Positions 36,328 through 45,888 of a DNA stretch of 64,000 nt are shown here, in pieces. A program made the translations under genes and the position numbers. The stretch spans positions 124,001-188,000 of the forward strand of contig NZ_BMOK01000003.1 in the NCBI RefSeq assembly GCF_014647035.1, written 5' to 3'. Every line of letters starts with the position of its first letter. The first letter of the stretch is position 1. This DNA comes from Sporolactobacillus putidus (GTDB taxonomy: Bacteria; Bacillota; Bacilli; Bacillales; Sporolactobacillaceae). The notes beneath the pieces were generated by a model, which did not search any database, was not told the DNA's origin, and saw only the letters and a list, made by a program, of their open reading frames with translations.

Positions 36328-37677
36328 CTAAATCTGTTGCTGATTGGTTTTCGGACCAAAAAAGAGAAGCAGAACAGTACAAATCAGCCAACACCCGCCT
36401 ATAAAGAGAAACACGCTGACGTAACCAAGGTTGACGGCGATAAATCCGATAATCAGCGAACCGAAAATATTGGAAAAGCGTCCGAGACCGTAAGCAAGCC
36501 CGCTGCCGGAGGAACGGTATTCCGTCGGGTAAGGTTCGGACGTATAGGCGTAAAGATTCGAGGTAAAGACACGTTCGGTCATATTCACAATCAGGCCGAA
36601 GCTAATAATCATGAGTGGAATCAGCGTCATCCCATAAAGCAAACCGGCAAAAGCAGTGAACAGAGCACTGACAGCCAAAATGGATCTTCTTTGAAAACGC
36701 TCGGAAACGATGGAGCCGATAAAGGCGCCCAGCGGAGCGCCGATAGATTGTAAAACGTTGTACCAGAGTGCTTGCTCAATGTTGATTCCGCTGTTTTTCA
36801 GAAGACTTGGGACCCAGGATGCAAAACCGTAGAACCCGAATGTTTCGCAGATCCAGACCCCGGACAACACTAGCGTAATCTTCAGATTTTTCCCTTTAAA
36901 TAACCCCGAATATCCGGCATGTTTTACAGTATGTATATGGACCGGTTTGTCAGGCTTAGGAAGCGGACCTTTCTCCTGCTCGATACGCGCCTCAATACGG
37001 TTCATGATTGCGTCGGCCTGATCATGGTCGCCGCGATTTTCATACCAGCGCGGGGATTCTTCAATTTTATGCGATAAAAAGAAAAAAACGATGCCGACCG
37101 CTCCCCAGACAAAGACAAGGCGCCAGCCCCACGAGCCGAGCGGAATAACAAATGCTGAAACGAGATTAGTGATCGGCACGCCGATCAGTCCGATCATCGC
37201 GCAAAGCGTCGTATATTTTCCGCGCACTTTCGATGGGAAAAATTCCGCCAGATAGCTGTTCGTAACGATCATTGCCGCTGCAAGCCCGAGTCCGGTGAAA
37301 AAGCGGAAAACAATCAAAGACTGAACGTCCCATGAAAACCCGTTTAATATGGATGCCAGTGAAAAGAGCAGGACATACCAGGATAATGCTTTTTTTCGTC
37401 CGATTCGGTCGGAAAGCCAGCCTCCTGCCGTGGCACCGATAAACATGCCGAGAAATGAGAAGGCCGTGATGTTGCCGACCGTCTTCAGACTGATACCCCA
37501 GTGCTCGATAAGAGCCGGAGCCACATTGCTTAATGTAAACAAATCGGCAAGATCAAAGAAATAAACAACGCCTAAGGCTGCGAGGACATAAATGTGCAGG
37601 CGTGAAATCGGCAGTCGGTCCAAACGGTTTGCTACATTAGAATTGAGCGGAGTCGTGAACTTACTCGGCTGATTCAT
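36328..37677 (-). CDS. MFS transporter, sugar/aromatic-acid symporter type
   Basis: A 449-residue carrier with 12 predicted helices. GGWLSDRIGRKKAL is the MFS motif A between helices 2 and 3, and a large cytoplasmic loop separates the halves. IEESPRWYENRGD is the sugar-porter-type PESPRWL-like segment. Substrate not predictable; a carboxylate is possible. ATG 37677 has AAGAGGGGGA upstream; 18 extra codons of open frame before it are ignored. Confidence 0.88.
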   Translation of the reverse strand: MNQPSKFTTPLNSNVANRLDRLPISRLHIYVLAALGVVYFFDLADLFTLSNVAPALIEHWGISLKTVGNITAFSFLGMFIGATAGGWLSDRIGRKKALSWYVLLFSLASILNGFSWDVQSLIVFRFFTGLGLAAAMIVTNSYLAEFFPSKVRGKYTTLCAMIGLIGVPITNLVSAFVIPLGSWGWRLVFVWGAVGIVFFFLSHKIEESPRWYENRGDHDQADAIMNRIEARIEQEKGPLPKPDKPVHIHTVKHAGYSGLFKGKNLKITLVLSGVWICETFGFYGFASWVPSLLKNSGINIEQALWYNVLQSIGAPLGAFIGSIVSERFQRRSILAVSALFTAFAGLLYGMTLIPLMIISFGLIVNMTERVFTSNLYAYTSEPYPTEYRSSGSGLAYGLGRFSNIFGSLIIGFIAVNLGYVSVFLFIGGCWLICTVLLLFFGPKTNQQQI

Positions 37678-38015
37678 AGAATCCCCCTCTTGTTCGAAAT
37701 TCATTACCACTATTAATGAATACCATAACAAAAAATTATAAATACATTATAACTATTATTTGAACGAATTGCATACATTTTTGAAATTTATTTCATAAAT
37801 TGAAATAAGTAATACTATTGGCCATTTTGCATCAATATCGGAAGGTCCTTTCTGAAAGAACCCTTGAACATTGGGACAAACAGGGAATAAGCCATACAAA
37901 AAAGTCCTGATAGAGCCATATTTCGGCTGCTATCGGGACTTTTATCAACCCTTTGAATAGTGTTCAAGATCGATTGCGGGTCACTGTTTTATGACAGGCA
38001 ATTGCTTCACCTTAC
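37678..38015 (-). other. Gap between gntP-like and MFS genes with gntP terminator
   Basis: No gene in 338 bases. On the minus strand AAAAGTCCCGATAG pairs with CTATCAGGACTTTT (37899-37943) and ends transcription from the GntP gene. The very AT-rich stretch 37725-37815 is the likely promoter region of the MFS gene. Confidence 0.7.
37899..37943 (-). terminator. Terminator after GntP-family gene
   Basis: Minus-strand stem of 14 pairs (one mismatch/wobble) followed by TTTTTT. Confidence 0.85.
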
Positions 38016-39350
38016 TTAAATGAACAATCCGAGAACGAGCACACAGATCAGGCCCATAATCGATATAACTGTTTCCAGCAGCGTCCACGTGCCGAATGTT
38101 TCTTTCAGGCTCAGATTGAAATATTCTTTGAACATCCAGAACCCCGCGTCGTTTACGTGGGAAGCGATCAGGCTCCCAGAACCTGTGGCAAGTACCATTA
38201 AGGCGGGACTAACGGCCCCGGCTGTCATCAGCGGAGTGACGAGTCCAGCCGTCGTGAGCGCGGCAACAGTTGCCGAGCCGAGACAAACACGCAGGATAGC
38301 AGCGATCAGCCAGGCGAGCAAGAGTGGCGACATATGCGAGCCAGCAAACAGTTTTGCGACGTAACTGCCAACACCGCCGTCAATCAGTACTTGCTTGAAC
38401 GCCCCGCCGCCGCCGATAATGAGGAGCATCATTGCGATCTGCGTGACCGAGGTTTCAACCGACTGCATGATCGATTTCATTGGAATTTTCCGTGCAATGC
38501 CCATTGTATAGATTGCGAGAAGCAGTGAAATGAGCATAGCCGTGTCGGGAGCGCCGATAAATTCGATGACATTCTTTAGCGGCGAACTTCCTTTTATTGC
38601 CAGTGAGAAAATGGTTGCCAGAGCCATCAGAATAACCGGGAAGAGCGAGGTCAGCGTGCTGATGCCGAATCCCGGAGTCTCCTCAAGTTTGAATGTCTTC
38701 TGTTCACCCAAAGCTTTGATATTTCCAACGCGGTTAAAGGCGTCCGGCATAATTTTTTTGGCAAACTTACTGAAGAGAGGACCCGCTACAATGACTGTCG
38801 GAATGGCGATGATGAAGCCGATCAGCAGTACCTGGCCGATATTGGCATTATAAGCCGCGCTGATGGCCGTAGGCGCCGGGTGAGGCGGCAGAAACCCATG
38901 AGTGACAGACAGCGCTGCGGCCATTGGAATACCCAGATAAAGTATAGAAATACCGAGCTCGGAAGCGATCGCGAAAATGATTGGAATCAACAGGACGAGC
39001 CCGACCTCAAAAAAGAGGGCGATACCGATGATAAAAGACGCAATAACAACGGCAATCTGAATTTTTTTCTTTCCAAATTTATTGATCAGTGTAATCGCGA
39101 TGCGGTGCGCGCCTCCAGCATCGGAGACAAGTTTACCCAGCATTGCACCAAATCCGAAAACGAGAGCTAAGTGGCCGAGCTGACCACCAACACCATTTTC
39201 AATCGAAGTGAAGATCTTTGTGATGTTCATTCCCAGTCCCATGGCAACGAGGGCCGAAACAATAATGAGTGAAATAAAGGTATTCACTTTAAACTTAACG
39301 ATCAGCAGCAAAAGAAGCAGTACACCTAGTGCGACAATAAATATTGGCAT
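38016..39350 (-). CDS. gntP: GntP-family gluconate:proton symporter
   Basis: A 444-residue permease of about 12-14 helices. FGFGAMLGKLVSDAGGAHRIA, FFEVGLVLLIPI and VTHGFLPPHPAPTAISAAY are GntP-family hallmarks. Members carry gluconate, idonate or other sugar acids. No gluconate kinase or 6-phosphogluconate dehydrogenase gene is adjacent, so the actual substrate is uncertain. AGGAGGGG precedes the ATG. Two cre-like sites lie upstream, suggesting carbon catabolite control. Confidence 0.9.
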   Translation of the reverse strand: MPIFIVALGVLLLLLLIVKFKVNTFISLIIVSALVAMGLGMNITKIFTSIENGVGGQLGHLALVFGFGAMLGKLVSDAGGAHRIAITLINKFGKKKIQIAVVIASFIIGIALFFEVGLVLLIPIIFAIASELGISILYLGIPMAAALSVTHGFLPPHPAPTAISAAYNANIGQVLLIGFIIAIPTVIVAGPLFSKFAKKIMPDAFNRVGNIKALGEQKTFKLEETPGFGISTLTSLFPVILMALATIFSLAIKGSSPLKNVIEFIGAPDTAMLISLLLAIYTMGIARKIPMKSIMQSVETSVTQIAMMLLIIGGGGAFKQVLIDGGVGSYVAKLFAGSHMSPLLLAWLIAAILRVCLGSATVAALTTAGLVTPLMTAGAVSPALMVLATGSGSLIASHVNDAGFWMFKEYFNLSLKETFGTWTLLETVISIMGLICVLVLGLFI

Positions 39351-39488
39351 TTTATTCCCCTCCTGATTACATGTCGACTTGAATACAAGTTTGACAGCGC
39401 TTTTTTAAGAACACATAAGTTATCATTACGAAGGATAAACCGGCAGTTTGGTAGATGACATCAACCAACCGGGCAAAACAATCTTTTT

Positions 39489-39502
39489 TTTAAACGCTTA
39501 CA
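39489..39502. promoter_or_regulatory. cre-like site upstream of gntP
   Basis: TTTAAACGCTTACA (reverse TGTAAGCGTTTAAA), one or two changes from the CcpA core TGNAARCGNWWWCA. Confidence 0.45.
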
Positions 39503-39776
39503 AAACAGTTCGCCAAAAGAATGACTTTCTCGAATCGCCTGTTTGTTTACTGATTGCTTGGTAATGGATGGAGTAAGTCTGTGATTGGTTGATCCGGAAA
39601 ATTGAAACGGGTTTTTGCGCCTCATCCAATCTTAATTTTGAAAGCTCAAAAGCAGTAACTACAACCCGTTCGGCATCACCCCTCCCGAGGTTTTCTGAAT
39701 TTCTTTTGCGTGCTGTTGTTCTGATAAGAGATTTATTAAGAGTGTATGACAGTGAACCCAGTTTAAGACAACATAA

Positions 39777-39790
39777 TGTATACGCTTACA
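39777..39790. promoter_or_regulatory. cre site matching the CcpA core
   Basis: TGTATACGCTTACA; its reverse, TGTAAGCGTATACA, fits every position of TGNAARCGNWWWCA. Confidence 0.6.
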
Positions 39791-39892
39791 CTAAAGATTG
39801 TACTGCCAAAGCAAAGCGCTTGCAACAATTAGTTTTAAATTTTCTTTCGCTGTTTGTGTCTGTCCTTCAAAATGCTGACGACAGCCGGAAAC

Positions 39893-41101
39893 TTATGAAA
39901 ATTGGATGAAGCGCTCCGGCTCAGGAATTTTTTTACAAATTGCTTCTCCGATTGACAGAGAAGCAGTGGCGGCCGGAGAGGGGGCGTTCAGAATGTGCAG
40001 CGAATGGCGGTGGCCGATCATAATAAAGTCATCGGCAAGTTCTCCGTCACGGGTTAAAGCCTGGGCACGGACGCCCGCCTGAGAACGAAAAACGTCCTCT
40101 TCCTGGATTTCCGGAATCATTTGTCTCATGCCGGCAACGAACCGCTTCTTGCTGAATGAACGCACCATTTCCCCGATTCCGTAGCCCATGTTTTTTGCCG
40201 CAATTTTCCAGAAAGCGGGGTATGCGACGGCATCAAAGAATTCGCCGAGATTAAAATCGCGCTTTCGATAGCCTTCTCTTTTGAAACCAAGAACAGCATT
40301 GGGTCCGGCGAGGACGCGGCCATCGATCATTCTCGTGAAATGAACACCGAGAAACGGGAATTTCGGATTGGGAACGGGATAGATCAGATTTTTCACGAGG
40401 TTGCGTTTTTCAGGTTTCAATTCGTAGTATTCACCGCGGAACGGAACGATGCGCATTTCCGGTTTGACGCCCTCTTTAACTGCAACCCGGTCGCAATACA
40501 ATCCTGCACAGTTTACGAGAAAATGAGAGGAATAGGTGCTCCGGGCACATTCAACGATAACGCCGTCTTTTTGCTCATGAATGGTTAGCGCTTCACAATT
40601 CAGAAGAATCTCGCCTCCCCGCTGCCTGATCACGTTCGCCAGCCCCTCTGCAACTTTCCTGTAGTCGACGATGCCCGTGGCTTTTACTTGAATCGCTTTT
40701 AAGCATTGAGCGTGCGGTTCAATTTCGTGAAGCTGTTCAGGATCAAGCAAAGCGAGGTCAAGCCCATTTTCCAGACCGCGATGATAAAGATTGTCCAGCA
40801 GCGGCAGTTCTTCAGCTGTAACCGCAACAATGACTTTGCCGCAGTTTTCATAAGGAATGCCCTGGGCGTCGCAAAAAGCACGCAGCTTTGCTCCTCCTTC
40901 CTTGGCAAACCGCGCTTTCTGACTGCCCGGACGGTAATAAATTCCTGAGTGGATGACCCCGCTGTTGTGGCCGGTCTGATGGTAAGCGAGCGTCTTTTCT
41001 TTTTCGAGAATGGCAATTCTGGCATGCGGATAGTTTATACTGAGGGCGTAGGCGGTGGAAAGGCCGACTATGCCGCCGCCGATAATCAAGTAATCAAACA
41101 T
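39893..41101 (-). CDS. lhgO: L-2-hydroxyglutarate oxidase
   Basis: A 402-residue FAD oxidoreductase of the DAO/LhgO family. LIIGGGIVGLSTAYAL binds FAD, TGHNSGVIHSGIYY is the LhgO signature, and FRSQAGVRAQALTRDGELADDF near the C-terminus is typical. It converts L-2-hydroxyglutarate to 2-oxoglutarate, passing electrons to the membrane or oxygen. GAAAGG lies before the ATG. Divergent from the MFS gene at 41325. Confidence 0.93.
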   Translation of the reverse strand: MFDYLIIGGGIVGLSTAYALSINYPHARIAILEKEKTLAYHQTGHNSGVIHSGIYYRPGSQKARFAKEGGAKLRAFCDAQGIPYENCGKVIVAVTAEELPLLDNLYHRGLENGLDLALLDPEQLHEIEPHAQCLKAIQVKATGIVDYRKVAEGLANVIRQRGGEILLNCEALTIHEQKDGVIVECARSTYSSHFLVNCAGLYCDRVAVKEGVKPEMRIVPFRGEYYELKPEKRNLVKNLIYPVPNPKFPFLGVHFTRMIDGRVLAGPNAVLGFKREGYRKRDFNLGEFFDAVAYPAFWKIAAKNMGYGIGEMVRSFSKKRFVAGMRQMIPEIQEEDVFRSQAGVRAQALTRDGELADDFIMIGHRHSLHILNAPSPAATASLSIGEAICKKIPEPERFIQFS

Positions 41102-41280
41102 AGACCTTTCATCTCTTTCTTTATAAATTTGGGAACGATTACAACGTTTAATTTGTACGATAAATTATAAAATTGGCAAAAGAAAAAATCAACAAAAAAA
41201 ACATTACGAAAAAATTGATCATTGAAAATGATTATTTTATGATAAAGGAGTACGATCTGTGAACATTTTGTGTATTTTAG

Positions 41281-41294
41281 TGTAAGCGTTTGCA
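41281..41294. promoter_or_regulatory. cre-like site between lhgO and MFS gene
   Basis: TGTAAGCGTTTGCA, one change from the CcpA core. It shares TGTAAGCGT with the two sites upstream of gntP. Confidence 0.5.
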
Positions 41295-41324
41295 ATTATT
41301 TGAAAAGGAAAGAGGGAATGAAGA

Positions 41325-42584
41325 GTGTCCAAGATTGAAAAATCAGGGTCCGTCTATGACAACCGTCTGAAAACAATCGCTTCTTCAACAAATTTTCGCT
41401 GGTGGTTTGCGGTTGCTCTCTGGTTTTTGCTTCTGATCTCCTATATTGACCGGACGAATATTTCAATTGCCGGTCCGGTCATGGTCAGCCACGGGGTTGT
41501 AACGGTTGCTGCACTTGCTCTGGGGAACAGCCTTTTTCTGATCATGTACGGCTTGTCCAATATTTTCGGCGGCTATCTGAGTGACAAATACGGACCGCAG
41601 AAAATTGCTCTTATCGCACTGACCTGGTGGTCCTTGATGACGTTGTTCTGCGGATTTGTCTGGAGCTCACTGTCTCTCGTATTCTCCCGCGTCCTTCTCG
41701 GTCTGGGTGAAGGAATGCACTGGCCGCTCAATTCGAAATGGGTGAAGGCGTGGTTCCCGGCCCATGAACGTGCCCGCGCCAACATGTTTTGGAACTTCGG
41801 ATTGTCAATGGGACCGATTATTACAGGTCCGCTCGTGACCTGGATGATTCTCGCGTCCGGAACGTGGAGCACACCTTTTATCGTTTTTGCACTTCTTGGG
41901 CTCATTATTATGGTTCCACTGATCTTGATCGTTGCTAAGGACCGACCGGAAGAAAGCAGGTTTGTATCCAAGGATGAGCTGACTTATATCCAGTCGGATA
42001 AAACGGAGGAGGTTGCCGAAACGGTGAAAATGTCTCAGGTGTTCCGGAAATCGGATTTTTGGCTCCTGCTGATCAACTGGTCCGGCATGGCAACTATCTT
42101 TTACGGCATCCTGTTCTGGCTGCCTTCGTATTTGATTAACGTACGCCATTTATCTGTAAGCATGACCGGATTCTGGTATATGATGCCCTATATTCTGATG
42201 ACGCTCTGTATTATCGCCACATCTTTTCTCAGCGATAAAATCATGAAGCGCGCCATTTTTTCAGCGATCGGAACGCTGATCGCGGGACTTGGCCTTTTGA
42301 TCGGCACGCACGTTGGCAATATTGTCCTGGCGATGACGCTGATTTCGATATCGAGCGCGATGAACGGCGTCATTCTTCCGACGGTCTGGAGCTCACTGCA
42401 GCGCATGTTCCCAAGCAAAAGTGTCGGAGCGGGAGCGGGCATGCTGAACGGACTCGAAAACATTATTTCAGCCGTTGGGACATTTATTTTGGGGATATCG
42501 TTCACTGTCGGATTTTCCTATTTGATCATTTTTGCATTGATCGGCGGTCTCAGTGGTCTGGTTTTAGCACGAAAAGGTTATTAA
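41325..42584 (+). CDS. MFS transporter, anion:cation symporter (sugar acid) type
   Basis: A 419-residue, 12-helix carrier of the ACS family (galactonate/glucarate porters). SYIDRTNISIAGP in helix 1 and GYLSDKYGPQKIAL (motif A) followed by RVLLGLGEGMHWPLNSKWVKAWFP are diagnostic. Substrate is probably a hexonate or hexarate. The GTG start has AAAGAGGG about 8 bases upstream. The cre-like site sits 31 bases before the start. Confidence 0.9.
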   Translation: MSKIEKSGSVYDNRLKTIASSTNFRWWFAVALWFLLLISYIDRTNISIAGPVMVSHGVVTVAALALGNSLFLIMYGLSNIFGGYLSDKYGPQKIALIALTWWSLMTLFCGFVWSSLSLVFSRVLLGLGEGMHWPLNSKWVKAWFPAHERARANMFWNFGLSMGPIITGPLVTWMILASGTWSTPFIVFALLGLIIMVPLILIVAKDRPEESRFVSKDELTYIQSDKTEEVAETVKMSQVFRKSDFWLLLINWSGMATIFYGILFWLPSYLINVRHLSVSMTGFWYMMPYILMTLCIIATSFLSDKIMKRAIFSAIGTLIAGLGLLIGTHVGNIVLAMTLISISSAMNGVILPTVWSSLQRMFPSKSVGAGAGMLNGLENIISAVGTFILGISFTVGFSYLIIFALIGGLSGLVLARKGY

Positions 42585-42633
42585 AAACGACTGAAAGGAT
42601 CGTCGGACGATGGGGGACTCGTCGAAGAACAGG

Positions 42634-42665
42634 AAAAGCCGGGGTTATTACAACCCGGCTTTTCT
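42634..42665 (+). terminator. Terminator after MFS gene
   Basis: AAAAGCCGGGGTT / AACCCGGCTTTT hairpin followed by T; convergent gpmA could use the reverse. Confidence 0.9.
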
Positions 42666-42726
42666 CTCCTCAAGAGGTTTCAATCATTTGTAGTCGCGCA
42701 TCTTAACCGCACGGACAGAATCCTTC

Positions 42727-43434
42727 TCACTCACCGGCTGACGGTTCTTTTGCCAGTTCTTTCTTTGAGAGGATATTCAGTTCATGATCGAATTCGTAAA
42801 TAATTGGCGTTCCGGTTGGGACGTCTACATGAACGATGGCTTCATCAGAAAGATGATCCAGATATTTGAGGAGTGCACGTAATGTATTCCTGTGGCTGAC
42901 GATCAGAACGTTCTCACCGTTTATCAGATGCGGAGCAATCCGATCTGTCCAACAGGGAAGCACACGATCGAGGGTTGTTTTTAAACTCTCGCCGGCAGGA
43001 AGAAGATGCGGGTCGACGTGACGGTAACGGGGGTCATGGCACGGATGGCGAGGATCGCTGACGTCGAGTAATGGAGGCAGGATAGCGTAACTTTTGCGCC
43101 AGCCGTCGACCAGTTCTTTACCGCACCGCTCCGCAGTCTCCGCTTTGTTCAGTCGCTGGAGTGCTCCGTAGCTGCGCTCATTCAGACGCCATGTCTTATG
43201 GATAGGAAGCCATTCCTGTCCGATCTCATCCAGAATATACTGGAGTGATTTGATCGAACGTTTTAAAACCGATGTGTATGCGACATCGAAAGAAATATCC
43301 ATTTTTTTTATAATCCGGCCGGCAGCCTTAGCCTCGCGTATACCCTTCTCAGTCAGCGCAACGTCCTCCCAGCCGGAGAACAGATTGGATTCATTATATT
43401 CGCTTTCACCATGTCTGACGACGACAAGTTTCAT
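42727..43434 (-). CDS. gpmA: 2,3-bisphosphoglycerate-dependent phosphoglycerate mutase
   Basis: A 235-residue dPGM that interconverts 3- and 2-phosphoglycerate. The phosphohistidine motif VVVRHGESEYN opens the protein; LNERSYGALQRLNKAE and VSHRNTLRALLKYLD are standard. Two adjacent ATGs (43437 and 43434) both fit GGAGGG; the second matches homologues better. Bacillales usually rely on GpmI, so this may be an additional mutase. Confidence 0.92.
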   Translation of the reverse strand: MKLVVVRHGESEYNESNLFSGWEDVALTEKGIREAKAAGRIIKKMDISFDVAYTSVLKRSIKSLQYILDEIGQEWLPIHKTWRLNERSYGALQRLNKAETAERCGKELVDGWRKSYAILPPLLDVSDPRHPCHDPRYRHVDPHLLPAGESLKTTLDRVLPCWTDRIAPHLINGENVLIVSHRNTLRALLKYLDHLSDEAIVHVDVPTGTPIIYEFDHELNILSKKELAKEPSAGE

Positions 43435-43736
43435 CATGTGATCCCTCCGCATGCATGTGTCTGCCGACATTTTTGAAACGCAGCATCCAGCAAATTAAAA
43501 AAACTTTATGCTGTCAAGCATACTTCATTGAAAAATTTTTTCCAATGATTGACGTCACGGCGAACGAAAGTAGGCACGCTGTTGAACCGTACGGAGCAAC
43601 TGGATTTTATGCTCATCGGGCAATGTTGATTGAAGATTAAATTTCTCCGGTTACAGTTTTCACTGAAAGCCCGAAGTTATATAATAATTGTGATGTTCCT
43701 GTAAATTAAAGATGTGAAGCGAGAGGAGAGATTCGA
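43435..43736. other. Divergent gap between gpmA and Lrp-type regulator
   Basis: About 300 bases with no gene or clear riboswitch. AGAGGAGAG before 43737 is the ribosome site of the regulator. Nothing else seen. Confidence 0.4.
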
Positions 43737-44237
43737 ATGAAACTGACGGCAACCGAGATCGAGATTGCAGAAATTCTGGAAAAAGATGCCCGTCTGACTA
43801 ATGAAGATCTTGCTAAAATGACCAATCTGAGTATAGATCAAACCAGTGCCATCGTAAAAAAACTCGAAGAAGAGAACGTCATCGTCCGCTATGTATCGCT
43901 TGTGGACTGGACGAAGATTGACGGCCATCAGGGGGTTACCGCAATGATTGATGTCAAGGTGACGCCAAAACGGGATGTCGGATTCAACAACGTAGCAGAA
44001 AGGATCTATCGGCATAGAGAAGTCAAATCGGTCTATCTCATGTCTGGAACCTATGATCTCTCCGTCGTTGTCGAGGGGCAATCGGTGAATGAAGTGGCTC
44101 ATTTTGTCTCTCAGAAGCTCTCAACGATTGATGGTGTCATTTCAACAACGACGCATTTTGTCCTGAAAAAATACAAACATGACGGTACGGTCTACAATCA
44201 GGATGATAAAGATAATAGAATTGTGGTGTCACCGTAA
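43737..44237 (+). CDS. Lrp/AsnC-family transcriptional regulator (YugG-like)
   Basis: A 166-residue feast/famine regulator: an N-terminal helix-turn-helix (LEKDARLTNEDLAKMTNLS) and a C-terminal RAM domain (VTAMIDVKV ... SVYLMSGTYDLSVVVEG) that senses an amino acid. The stop overlaps the next ATG (TAATG), so it is co-translated with the aminotransferase. The same pair (YugG-YugH) exists in B. subtilis. Confidence 0.9.
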   Translation: MKLTATEIEIAEILEKDARLTNEDLAKMTNLSIDQTSAIVKKLEEENVIVRYVSLVDWTKIDGHQGVTAMIDVKVTPKRDVGFNNVAERIYRHREVKSVYLMSGTYDLSVVVEGQSVNEVAHFVSQKLSTIDGVISTTTHFVLKKYKHDGTVYNQDDKDNRIVVSP

Positions 44238-45403
44238 TGGAACTGAAAACCACTTATCTGGCTAAGCATGTAAGAGACTTGAAACCTTCCGGTATCCGCA
44301 AGTTTTTTGATGCCACAGCGGGTATGAAGGACGTCATTTCGCTTGGTGTCGGCGAGCCCGATTTTGTGACACCTTGGAATGTCAGGGAAGCGGCTATTCT
44401 ATCGCTTGAAGACGGTTATACTTCTTACACGGCTAACGCCGGATTGCCGGAGCTACGGGAAGAAATTGCGAAATACATGGAAAGAGATTTCTGTGTGACT
44501 TATCATCCTGAGTCCGAGATTACTGTTACGGTCGGTGCCAGTGAAGCGATCGACATCGCACTGAGAGCGATTCTGGATCCTGGCGATGAGGTGCTGGTCG
44601 TTGAACCTTGCTTTGTATCCTATGCGCCCCTCGTGACTCTTGCCGGAGGTGTTCCGGTCATCGTGCAGGCTCTAAAGGAGAACGATTTTAAAGTCCGTGC
44701 CTGGCAGTTGGAGAACGCCGTCACGGAGAGAACGAAAGCGATCATGATCTGTTCTCCGAACAATCCAACCGGGGCCATGCTTAGTAAAGCGGAAATGGGG
44801 AAGATCGCAGATGTCGTCAAAAAGCACGATTTGCTGGTCCTTTCCGACGAAATCTATGCCGAACTGGTTTATGACGAACTCTACACAAGTTTTGCTGCAA
44901 TCGAAGGGATGCGCGAACACACGATTCTGGTTAGCGGTTTCTCCAAAGATTTGGCCATGACAGGATGGCGGCTCGGCTTTGTCTGCGCACCGGCGGAGAT
45001 TACGGAAGGCATGCTGAAAATCCATCAGTATGCCATCATGTGTGCTTCCACCATGGCGCAGCATGCCGGCATTGAAGGATTGAAAAACGGCAGAACAGAT
45101 GTTGCCGAGATGAGAAAGAGCTACAGGCAGCGCCGTAATTTTATTGTCCGGTCACTGAACGAAATGGGCCTCGCTTGTCACAATCCTGAAGGGGCGTTTT
45201 ATACTTTTCCTTCGATCGAGTCTACCGGCCTCAACTCCGAACAGTTTGCGAAAAAACTGCTCCAGGCTGAAAGAGTTGTCGTTGTACCTGGAGATGCATT
45301 CGGCTCCGTCGGTGAAGGCTATGTCCGATGTTCATACGCTACGTCTATGGCGCAGCTCCAGGAAGCGATGACGCGGATACGCCGATTCATGGAAAATCTT
45401 TAG
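44237..45403 (+). CDS. Class I/II PLP aminotransferase (YugH/PatA-like)
   Basis: A 388-residue fold-type-I aminotransferase. SPNNPTGAMLS, DEIYAELVYD and the PLP lysine in SGFSKDLAMTGWRLGF are present. Substrate is likely an aromatic or aliphatic amino acid; 2-oxoglutarate as acceptor is usual. Overlaps the Lrp-like regulator, which presumably controls it. A terminator follows. Confidence 0.9.
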   Translation: MELKTTYLAKHVRDLKPSGIRKFFDATAGMKDVISLGVGEPDFVTPWNVREAAILSLEDGYTSYTANAGLPELREEIAKYMERDFCVTYHPESEITVTVGASEAIDIALRAILDPGDEVLVVEPCFVSYAPLVTLAGGVPVIVQALKENDFKVRAWQLENAVTERTKAIMICSPNNPTGAMLSKAEMGKIADVVKKHDLLVLSDEIYAELVYDELYTSFAAIEGMREHTILVSGFSKDLAMTGWRLGFVCAPAEITEGMLKIHQYAIMCASTMAQHAGIEGLKNGRTDVAEMRKSYRQRRNFIVRSLNEMGLACHNPEGAFYTFPSIESTGLNSEQFAKKLLQAERVVVVPGDAFGSVGEGYVRCSYATSMAQLQEAMTRIRRFMENL

Positions 45404-45437
45404 CGGTATCGAATTAAAATGAATAGACTGATCCAGC

Positions 45438-45475
45438 CCTCGCAAAAACGGATTTGTTTTTGCGAGGCTTTCTTT
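45438..45475 (+). terminator. Terminator after aminotransferase
   Basis: CCTCGCAAAAAC / GTTTTTGCGAGG hairpin followed by CTTTCTTT. Confidence 0.9.
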
Positions 45476-45552
45476 ATAGGAATAAAGATAAAAACGGCCA
45501 TTTTCTTGTCAACGGGTTTCCGGAATATTATAATAAATACAACTTTAAAAAA

Positions 45553-45860
45553 GACACGCGATGAAGAGAAGAAGTAAGCAGCAAGGCGTTCCACAGAGAG
45601 CTTCGCGAGCAGGTGAGAGAAGCAACGGTTTGCTGCTGAAAAATGGCCTCCAAGCGTTTACACCGATGCGCGCCGCAAACGAGTTGCGTTTAGGCTGTGA
45701 CAAGATGGATTCTTGTTATCAAAACCAAAGTATCGAGCGATTTAGCTCTGTACCTATAGAGGCCGATGATGTGAATCGTCGGTAAACACAAGGTGGTACC
45801 ACGCAGGCAATGCCCCCGTCCTTATGCATACATCATGCACAGGGACGGGGGCTTTTTGCT
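45553..45860 (+). promoter_or_regulatory. T-box leader of methionyl-tRNA synthetase gene
   Basis: The T-box motif GGTGGTACCACG (45792-45803) precedes a terminator stem GCCCCCGTCC / GGACGGGGGC with TTTTT (45812-45857). Upstream are stem-I elements: the AGAAGTAA AG-box, CAGAGAGCTTCGCGAGCAGG and GGTGAGAGAAGC. An ATG at 45643-45645 (GAAAAATGGCC) is a reasonable methionine specifier. Uncharged initiator/elongator Met-tRNA would stabilise the antiterminator and turn the gene on. Confidence 0.93.
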
Positions 45861-45888
45861 TTTTATATGATAGACAGGAGGAATGAAA

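Larger units (their letters stand above)
39351..39892 (-). other. Long upstream region of gntP-like gene
   Basis: A 542-base gap without a credible gene. Two copies of a cre-like sequence (on the minus strand TGTAAGCGTATACA at 39790-39777 and TGTAAGCGTTTAAA at 39502-39489) are the only structure I see. An ORF of 106 codons on the plus strand overlaps lhgO and has no ribosome site or family features. Confidence 0.5.

Noticed and set aside
39589-39909. 106-codon plus-strand frame in the gap before gntP
   Set aside because: No ribosome site, unlikely composition, no family motif and overlap with the end of lhgO.
43455-43640. 61-codon plus-strand frame between gpmA and the Lrp-type gene
   Set aside because: It overlaps the gpmA start region, has no ribosome site and shows no motif.
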